Positions 56,318 to 64,000 of a stretch of DNA of 64,000 nucleotides are shown piece by piece; the stretch's first letter is position 1, and the number at the start of each line of letters is the position of its first letter. Position numbers and translations under genes: made by a program. The notes under the pieces are model-generated. The model had not been told where the DNA came from. It saw only the letters and a list, made by a program, of their open reading frames with translations, and did no database searches. This DNA is from Trichaptum fuscoviolaceum (lineage: Eukaryota > Basidiomycota > Agaricomycetes > Hymenochaetales > Trichaptaceae), in assembly GCA_910574455.1 (NCBI GenBank), contig CAJSYZ010000002.1, forward strand, positions 4,861,671 to 4,925,670, in the 5' to 3' direction.

Positions 56318-56506
56318 ATGACAAAGGAGCCGTGGCTTTACTTTGATCCAGTCGTCGGACTACCACTCGAGTTCGGGAGTTATTTGGAAGCCCGTGGAAT
56401 AGAAATCCTCTCAGACTCGGAAGAGGAAGATCTGATGAACGAGGAAGACGAGTCCTTATCGAAGGAGAGCATCGGAGAGCCTTTAAAGTTGCAGACTGTA
56501 CAGTGA
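56318..56506 (+). pseudogene. 162-aa family, copy H (C-terminal fragment)
   Basis: A 62-codon frame whose first residues (MTKEPW) come from the 3' flank shared with the left arm. The remainder (YFDPVVGLPLEFGSYLEARG, then an acidic EEEDLMNEEDE) matches the C-terminus of copy A. DNA similarity to copy A also continues past copy A's stop (the AGTCCTTATCGAAGGAGAGC stretch). It marks the duplication breakpoint rather than a functional gene. Confidence 0.55.
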
Positions 56507-57517
56507 AGGGATAAAACAACGACAAGGATACTATCGCAATAGCCTTTCTTCACATCACTATCATCACTACAGCATCTGTCCTTTGATAATGTGTACAAAC
56601 TTCTGAGTCATTGGTTACTTATGCCTTCATTTTCACGACTTGTTTAAACCATTACATATCGAACTTGTAAACTCGATCATTGTGTTCATCGGCTCTGGCA
56701 ATTGGACTTGAACCACAACCGAAACGTATAGTAAACCATGGCATTGTTCTTTGAAGCTTACGATCACTCTTTTGATATAATATTCTACTGGATTTTACTG
56801 GCTCATGAATGATTCCATTATTTACGCTTGGAAGTACTTCATCATGATGTACTCTTTCTATCCCGCCAACAGAAATGTGTTCGAACCGCTCGGTACATTC
56901 AGCTTGAAGTCGTTCAGCTTCATGCCAGACTTCATGAGATTGAGGTTACGGTAAGGGTCCAACATTGAGATGGCAGCTCCGTCATTCGGGGAACGTCCGA
57001 GTCACTGGCAATCAAACGCTAATCATTCGGCAGCCACTGGCAGAAGCTCTCTGCTGCCGCCTTCCATCAACCAGGCTTCTTCTTGAACATCGTGCAGATG
57101 CTTCATACCGGTTTACTACTTACAAAAAGTGAAATCCATCATGCTTGCCTCCTCCACTGTCGTCTCTCTCCTACTGAGGCTCCAGGCACTGAAGTGAATT
57201 ATGCAGGGTCTCGGAGGGAATATATACAGTCCACTATTGAGCGTCGATTTTGGGCTCCAACACGTCTCTCCCATCCATCCTATACAACTGGTTCGATAAT
57301 ATATGGTCCATGATTTGATAAATTCGGTAGGTCTGGATGTTAGTGGTAAATCGAGTGAGGTTAGTCGTGGTCTCGGTCGGCCGGATTTGTGCCTTGTTCA
57401 ACCCGCAAGGCACATTACTAGTAGCACCGTTTTTCTGATCCGACTCTTCCCCCTCTCATCGTCGCTCAGCTCTTTGACTTTCTTCGCCTCGACATCATCG
57501 TATTTGGGCAACCGAAG
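56507..57517. other. Intergenic, 1 kb
   Basis: Between copy H and GT4. No supported gene; the right part is the GT4 promoter with a CT-rich stretch before the ATG (about 57430-57500). Confidence 0.5.
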
Positions 57518-59275
57518 ATGGTGCATTCACATTCCTCCTCTGTATATCATGGGGATGCGAATGACTCGCAAAGGCACGATCGGTACCGCGACAGCGATGA
57601 TTACGAAGTGGGGGAGAGTCCAAGAAGAGCAGGGTACGAGGAGAAGAGAGGAACTGGGCGGCGGACATTCCGAAGACGTGTTGGACGGCGCTGGGCAATC
57701 CTGGGAGTTGTACTACTTCTTGGGTGCTTAGGAACGTATAGATCCTTTCAAGGTCTGCCTTTGCGCGAAGCTCGGGGCACAAGTGAGCGCGAGGAAGTGG
57801 AGAGCGTCGAAGAAAAAGTTATGGAATTGGCGCAACCTACCACTCCCCTTTATCCCGCGGAAGTCTTAGGACCTCCTACGACGAGCTTCTGGGGTGAGTT
57901 TCGCACATTTTCCCCTGAAATGTACTCATCCCACTATTCTGTCCGTAGACAATCTTCGCAATGATACCCTGTACATCACCGGATGGGTGGATGCTGGATG
58001 GAGTAAGTGATCACACCTTCACTTTTTCTACCAAGCTTATTGGCGGCTCTATATAGCAAATAATTTCATGACCATAATGAATCTACTGTACGTCGCACTC
58101 CTCGCCAATCGGACCGCCGTCCTGCCCCCTTCAGTTCCTATCCACGTTCCCTGGGAAGCAGGCTTCCCTTATTTTTCGGACGTCATAGATTTGCCCCGCC
58201 TTTCATCTGCAATCCGATTGCCGATTATCGAGTGGTCTGACCTCAAGTCAAAAACATCGTCGCATCAGGATAGACTAGGGTGCTGGTCCGCTTGGGCTGA
58301 CATTGTGCCAACCGAGCCAAAGCCACGACACGGGTTCCTTCCAGGCTTTCTGCGTCTCGATGTCAGTTACACCTCTGTTCCAAAGAGTGTCAAGCTACTC
58401 GAGAACCATGTACATGACCCCCATGTACGGTTCGCTCCCCTTGCAGCGCTGACGTTCACAGATGGTCGCATTCATGCAGGCTTACCCAAAGCAGCCCAAT
58501 TCCCGAGCTATCTTGGCCACAGGCTATTACCAGACACTCACATGGCATGCTTTGACTTTTTGTACTACGCAGGTGCTGCTGAAGTGAGTCTTTTTCTCTC
58601 TGCGCATGTGCCTGCCGAATTACTGATGCGCACCGCTTCCTAGCCATTCGAATATGAACATGATTTTGCACCTGCTTGGAACCTGGTCGGGACACATGCA
58701 CATTGGACACCCCACATCCTTTCCGTAACACGCAGAGTTCTTGCCCAAACCTTCGATGTGAATGAAGAATCTGAAATCCCCCCCTTCATTTCTTTACATA
58801 TCCGACATGGTGACTTTGGTCGACTATGCCCGAATGCTACTGATCCATTCGACGGATGCTATGCGCCTTTAAGCACTTTTGCTTCTGTCGTGAATGAAAT
58901 TAATTCAGAGCTGAGAGCGAAAGGCATCGTTGCCGACCGAGTCTTGCTTACCAGCGATGAAGAAAGGCAAGATTGGTGGAATGAAGTGCGAGCGCTTGGG
59001 TGGACATGGATAGACCATGAGGCACTGAAGACCGCGGAATTGTTCGGAGACTGGTATATCGTCTTTGTCTCACCCGTTGTGGACGTTTTGTGACATTTCC
59101 TTTTATTTGCAGGTATCCCGTATTTATCGACGCCGTAGCACAATCCCTTGGCGCTGGATTTGTTGGTACTGAAACCAGTACAATGTCTTTGATGGCTGGA
59201 CGGCGTGTCGTCGATTGGAATGGTGGCCCTGTACGATATGTGAGATGGGATGACGGCCGAGTTCAAGCGCGATAG
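57518..59275 (+). CDS. O-fucosyltransferase-like type II membrane glycosyltransferase GT4
   Basis: It starts MVHSHSSSVYHGDANDSQRH, with an anchor (RWAILGVVLLLGCLGTY) and stem, then LGPPTTSFWDNLRNDTLYIT, GWVDAGWTNNFMTIMNLLYV, ALLANRTAVLPPSVP, LLPDTHMACFDFLYYAGAAE, PAWNLVGTHAHWTPHI, FISLHIRHGDF, VLLTSDEERQDWW, GWTWIDHEA, and GAGFVGTETSTMSLMAGRRV. Intron positions match the other three copies, including the last one before YPVFIDAVAQSLG. It is the most diverged copy and lies outside the inverted duplication, so it is likely an older tandem duplicate. Motifs are intact and consistent with a Golgi GDP-fucose-dependent transferase; acceptor unknown. Confidence 0.7.
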
Positions 59276-59820
59276 CTGTGCGGAGCCCGACTCTCGAACT
59301 TAATGCAACCCTGCGGAGCTTCTAATTACTATTTCCTTTGTTTGATACCCCAAGACCCAAGACATATGTACATTAGTTAGAGTCTTTACTTCAGTTCTAT
59401 CATGATCGACCTTAGGAACCCTACTGTAGATGTATAACTTTTAGCCATAGCCTGCTATCGGACATATTGTACTTGCATCTTCTACTGCATGCATATAGAT
59501 TATAGAAATAAAACCAACTTCATTCCATAACTTGAAACTAGACCGATTCCTAAGAACTTCATATGGCATCTGAGTAATCTGCTTTCAACTACGTATACAT
59601 TGTATGCCGTCCAATTGATATGGATGCGTACCACAACTGTCACGGTGCTTTTCGTGTCTTTCGACTGCGAGGAGTACTATGTAAGTAATGACTAAGCAAC
59701 TTCTTTAACTTGAACTTGAACGCGTCCTTGAAGGGAAGTTCGCGTCGTTGCTCTCACCTCACCGTAAACGTATCTCATCAATTCAGACAACCCGATTAGC
59801 TTCGGTCTTCAAGAAACATC
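59276..59820. other. Intergenic
   Basis: GT4 3' UTR and RSC9 promoter; AT-rich, no coding sequence supported. Confidence 0.55.
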
Positions 59821-62108
59821 ATGAGTGGCTATACAAGGGGTGGTGTTCAAATAGCAGGCTTTCGTGCTGCGCCGACTGTACTTCCGAACGCACGTCCAGC
59901 TGCACAAAACACAACAAACACAAACGCGACCTACACCAACGGCAGCACCAGTTATGCTTCAACATCGAATACGGGATATGAAGCTATACAGTACCAATCT
60001 TATGGTGGACAGTATGCGGGGGGATACGCTGCAACGTCTGGTTATGGTGGGGGTTACGCAAATTACGCCCAGGGTGCTCAGCGGACACCATCTACGGTTA
60101 ATGATGATTATGAGCGTGAGTTTTCGTGTTGATTTCTTCGTATGTAGGCATACTAATATTCTATGCTCTGTCAAAGGCTGGTACACGGAGAATCTACCGA
60201 ATAATCGCATGCTTCTTGCCCTTAGGTCTGGCATTGACTCTGAAGTGGCATGGGCCCTCGATCGTCTTTGTCGGCTCTGCGTCAATGAGTTATTTACGCT
60301 AGCCGGCATACCAGGACTTCTGGACGCACTTTTCGAATGGCCTGAGTGGTTCATAGACGAATACGGTTTCGATTTGTCACAATCAGAGGACGTCTTGTCT
60401 ATCCGAACGGGTGGGGATGTACGCACAGATGCCGACCTATTCCGCTTGTCGAAGTCCACAGAGAGACGCTGCCGGCATGCCCTCGAGTCGTTACTTATTA
60501 TGCGCACTGCTGCTCTGACAGAGACTAATGCAGTTCAGCTTGCCGCTCATCTGAAGACGCGCAAGCTCATTGTACGAGCATTAACAGAACTCGACACGAA
60601 CTCGGACGCGACGACGGAATTCCTGTTAAGCGTGATAGATATTCTCCAGAGCATTGCGGGTAGTATTGTGCTTCCGTCATTAAAGGTCGCCAGAAACAAC
60701 AGTGACTTAGCGAAGCTAGTGCCCGCTCTGGAAAGGCTTGCCGGCGAATCCAAAAACAGATCAGTCATTATAGCGTCTTTGACTGCTCTCACTTCATTAT
60801 TCAACAACCCACAGAACGCAGCCCATACCAACGCATCATCAGGAGCGTTAAGCGCGTCTATTCGTTATCTGCCACTGCTACAGGACGTTCCTCTCGTTGA
60901 TGCTTGCATCAACTTTCTCTATTCACACCTTGCCTACCCGCCTATGACAAAAGCCTTCTTGATGCATCCTGATATGCCGGCCACTTTGAAATTACTCGTA
61001 GGGCTAATAATCTCACAGCAGGTGGAGGAGAAGGCTGTTAAAGACATATCTGCTCCCAAACACATGGCACCGGTTGTGAAAGTAAAGTCCATCCCATTCG
61101 AACTTGTTGGGGCAGATCTCGAAAGAATTGGTAGTTTATCCGAGACTGAGAGGTGCTTCGAGTGGTACGTTCGATTTTCATATGAGTTTCAGTCTAGCTT
61201 AACAATAACCATCTAGGATGAAGACCATGTTTGTTTCAGACCCACAGGGCGAGCTTACGCAAGTTGAGTTCTGGACTGGGTATAAGGAGCTCTTCACCCC
61301 CTTTCAAGATCGATCACCGCTGCTAGTGGCCTCTGATGTGATAAAGAATGTTAGCTCCATCTTTCCCCAGGCTCAAGCAATGGTACTTCCTGGCCCCCCA
61401 CAGCGTTTTGTCATTCACGGTATTAGTAGGAGAAAGAAGGAGATAGTGGCGGATCCCTACATCTGTCAATGGGACCGAAGTCAGTGCCCCGAGGCACCTT
61501 TCACTTCTCCAGAAGCCTTGAATACTCACGTAGAAGCACACTTGAAGTCTTTGACGGACGAAAAGGGTGAATTCTCATGCGCTTGGTCAACATGCCAGGC
61601 GTCTGCATCCTCCCTTTCGTTGCTCAGGCCTCATGTTTGGACTCATATGTCCCTTAAAACAACATCTGCTGACAGTTCTTCGGTGGTGCCCATGGTCACA
61701 TTTGCGTCTGCGACCGAACAGCATCGCACAGCAGATCCTACACAACGCCCTCCGCCGCCGCCACCAAGTACAACGATCACATATCCCGCTCCTGCGCGTG
61801 ACCCGCCATCTTGTTCACTCACATCACTCCTTGTTATCCGTACTCTTTTCCGTGCGTCCTTCGCTTCTTCGGATGCAGCCCCTCGAATAGATGCAGATCA
61901 CTTCGGGTTCCCGGGCATCGTGGAGGAGTTGGAGGACCAAGAACGTCTGGATGCCGAGCCCCCCGAGTGTGAACAAGAGGGGGAACGCCGGGGTCGCCGT
62001 GCTTTCGTTGGTGTCCGCCATCTTATGGAAAGCATCAATATGCGAGATGATACGCTAATGTCATGGATAAATGAAATGGTTGATTCCGGAATTTCTGGAA
62101 CAATCTGA
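59821..62108 (+). CDS. RSC9: RSC chromatin-remodelling subunit Rsc9
   Basis: Rsc9 is a DNA-associated subunit of the RSC remodeller, related to animal ARID2/BAF200. Exon 1 (59821-about 60113) encodes a Gly/Tyr/Ala-rich N-terminus (GGYAATSGYGGGYANYAQGA). After a short intron, a long exon encodes RWYTENLPNNRMLLALRSGI and an armadillo-like helical region (NELFTLAGIPGLLDALFEWP, DILQSIAGSIVLPSLKVARN, ASLTALTSLFNNPQNAAHT). A final intron near 61165-61216 joins ECFEW-type sequence (ERCFEW) to MKTMFVSDPQGELTQVEFWT, the start of an RFX-like DNA-binding region. C2H2-like fingers follow: YICQWDRSQCPEAPFTSPEA, then FSCAWSTC. The C-terminus ends MVDSGISGTI. No ARID domain was recognised at the N-terminus. 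Rsc4 lies about 50 kb away. Confidence 0.8.
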
Positions 62109-62319
62109 GGTTCCTCGATTCGTGAAATGTACCTATGATTGTCAAACTTTTCGATATTATCAATTAGCCTAATTTATGCTATTATTGTTATCTACCTTAT
62201 TGAATGGTCAAGTACAAGCACCGTTTCTCTAAGGTCAATCCGTGCACGTGAACCACATTCGCTCCGTTAATACTAGAAAGCCGTCCACCTTGTGGTCCCA
62301 CTCATGTTATCCTTTCGTT

Positions 62320-64000
62320 TCAATTATTAGAACGCATCCATCGGGAACCGTATTCATCATCGTCAGGGAAGACTTGCATCATTGCGGCGCTCATGATGAA
62401 ACGGGACCTCACAAGCCCAGATTCCAGTATCTCATAACATTCGACGTCTTTGAAGTAAAACCCGAGCATATCATATGCAAGGAAAGAGCGAAAATCTATG
62501 GGCTCGCGTCCTTCGATGGGCACAACATGACCTTCAGACACGTCCTCTGATGGATAATTAGCTGGTAGTAAATAATGGTAGTCCAAATTCTATTTAAACC
62601 ACTTACCATACAAACTATATTGTCTTTCGATGAATAATATCTTGTACGTTGTTTGGCCTTCAATTATCATTCCATCTCTCTGATATGAGAAATGATCCAA
62701 TAATGTCCGCTTCGCTGCGTCTTCACTTGACTGATTCAATAAGTAAATGAATAATGAATGAGCCTTAAGCTAATTATGTCGCGTATAAGATTCTTACAGT
62801 CCAACCAACAATGCAACCGACTGAGCCCTGCGCATCACGGACTATTTGGCCTACGAAGAAGGAAACAACCTGGCCTTCATCTCTGTCCTGTCCTTTCAAT
62901 AGTTCTTTAGTGTATTGGTTCTCCCAGCGATCCATGATTTCGAGGCAGCTGGCCACGGTGTCGCCGTTCTCATATCCACCCACACCATCTGAGGCCAATT
63001 TAATGTCAAGCTTATCCCGCAACACTAAAGATAAGTCTAATGGGTGGTGAACTGCTTGAGATAGGAATTCTTGATCAATGGCAGCGACGGGACTGGGTCC
63101 TATCACCGTCCGGATGTATTGCAAGGCATAGTTAGCTCGATGTCTCTGACTCGCAGTTATGCACAAGTGGTCATGCCCAGATTCTGTGACATCGATAGCA
63201 GTCCAGATATTCCGCGCAGTGCGAGCAAGCATTTCTCTGGCTGTAACACGTTGGCTTTCTTGACTGTACGTGCTTTCTGGATAGCCGTCATTTGCGTTAA
63301 CGATAGCGAGTTCAGGAGGACCGAATACATCCACAAAGGCCTCTCGGACACGCGCTATGACCCTGGAGCGAGAATTGATGAGGATGGCAGGCAAGCCTAA
63401 TCGTCTGACTATCGAGACGAAAGTGAACGCCAGAGAGATAGGAAGAGACCTTTTCCTGGAGAACAGGTAAAAGTTGGGAAAGCTATTGAAGAAGTGGTAG
63501 AATTGTCCCTCTGGAATTACGATTAGTCTCAAAAGTTGATGCAAGAAGCACACTGGTTTACCTTCGACTGCATCATAACCTTCTATTCGCATGAATTTGC
63601 TAACGGCTATACACAGCTTCGCAGTATTGAAACTGGGGTCCATGGGATCGTATGATATCTGTTCTTCCTGCAAGTAATGTTTGCAGTCGATAGCTAAAGC
63701 GTCCAGTTTTGGCCGAATCTATGTATCCTCATCGAAACCATGTGCCCTGGTAAAAAAACAGGCTTACCACAGAGGGATGAGTATCCCAAAAAGAAGCTAA
63801 CCCAAGGAATGCGTCTTCCAAGGGTGCGTCAAGTTCAAACTCAACCATCTTCCTGAAATTGGTATTCGTCAGATATCCCCATAGGTCCATAGTGCGACGC
63901 CTCGCGATAACCCCTAGAATCTCGGATATCCAGAACCGGCCGCTCAAGTCAAGAATTGGTGAGCCAGTTTTGACTTTATCGACATCTGCTTCATCCTGAA
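62320..64000 (-). CDS. FBXO21-like protein with SirB1/transglutaminase-like and YccV-like domains (5' end outside window)
   Basis: The gene continues beyond the right edge. In order the visible protein has a helical segment just downstream of where an F-box would lie (SGRFWISEILGVIARRRTMD), FELDAPLEDAFLGLASFWDT, then the SirB1_N-type domain (PFYHFFN-like QFYHFFNSFPNFYLFSRKRS, LPISLAFTFVSIVRRLGLPA). A middle region HHPLDLSLVLRDKLDIKLAS follows, and last a YccV-like (hemimethylated-DNA-binding-fold) domain beginning SFFVGQIVRDAQGSVGCIVG and ending RSRFIMSAAMMQVFPDDDEY. This order is that of FBXO21, an SCF-type ubiquitin ligase adaptor. The last two introns were placed so that LYANYPSEDVSEGHVVPIEG is continuous. 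The stop is at 62320-62322. The F-box itself is not visible here. Confidence 0.75.

Larger units (their letters stand above)
53341..56337 (+). repeat. Inverted segmental duplication, right arm
   Basis: Counterpart of 37370-40320 in the opposite orientation, carrying GT3 and small copy D with matching intergenic and 3' flanking DNA. Homology starts about 9 nt upstream of the GT3 ATG and ends at GAGCCGTGG (56329-56337), after which the sequence switches to a C-terminal small-family fragment (copy H). Confidence 0.8.

Overview
The window reads as nuclear DNA of a filamentous basidiomycete (Agaricomycetes). Genes are split by many short introns of about 50-70 nt, and several products belong to families typical of mushroom-forming fungi: a DUF6533-type seven-helix protein, a secreted GH6 cellobiohydrolase, a P450 of the multicopy basidiomycete type, and fucosyltransferase-like type II membrane proteins. 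GH6 suggests a plant-litter or wood decayer. No tRNA, rRNA or CRISPR was seen. Gene models are spliced by eye.

1-26.7 kb is ordinary gene-dense euchromatin: prefoldin subunit 1 (partial), an SSP120/nucleobindin-like EF-hand protein, a coiled-coil protein, GH6, the DHHC palmitoyltransferase Pfa4, the double-bromodomain RSC subunit Rsc4, a delta-9 fatty acid desaturase with cytochrome b5 domain, a CutC-family protein, an F-box protein, a DUF6533 receptor-like protein, a PalI/Rim9 pH-sensing membrane protein, an unknown membrane protein and a cytochrome P450.

26.7-33.8 kb is gene-poor, AT-rich and accessory in character. It holds two paralogous small proteins of unknown family, a 149-bp Tourist/Harbinger-like MITE and a GC-rich hairpin.

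33.8-59.3 kb is a rearranged multigene region. Two families are interleaved: (i) four type II membrane glycosyltransferases resembling O-fucosyltransferases, and (ii) an unknown family of about 162 aa with an acidic linker and a SHOCT-like tail, present as two intact copies and six broken, chimeric or fragmentary ones. About 3 kb carrying one glycosyltransferase and one small gene is duplicated in inverted orientation (37.4-40.3 and 53.3-56.3 kb). Between the arms lie a second glycosyltransferase, a GC-rich HXXXD acyltransferase-like gene and a GDP-fucose-transporter-like gene. The transporter next to four fucosyltransferase-like enzymes suggests a fucosylation locus (inference).

59.8-64 kb returns to conserved genes: the RSC subunit Rsc9 and the 3' part of an FBXO21-like protein with SirB1-type and YccV-type domains.

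Points most worth a second look: a predicted 3-nt micro-exon that supplies a catalytic histidine of the desaturase; a chimeric pseudogene with a piece of glycosyltransferase inside the small-gene family; and a glycosyltransferase whose 5' side has been replaced by a truncated small-family gene.
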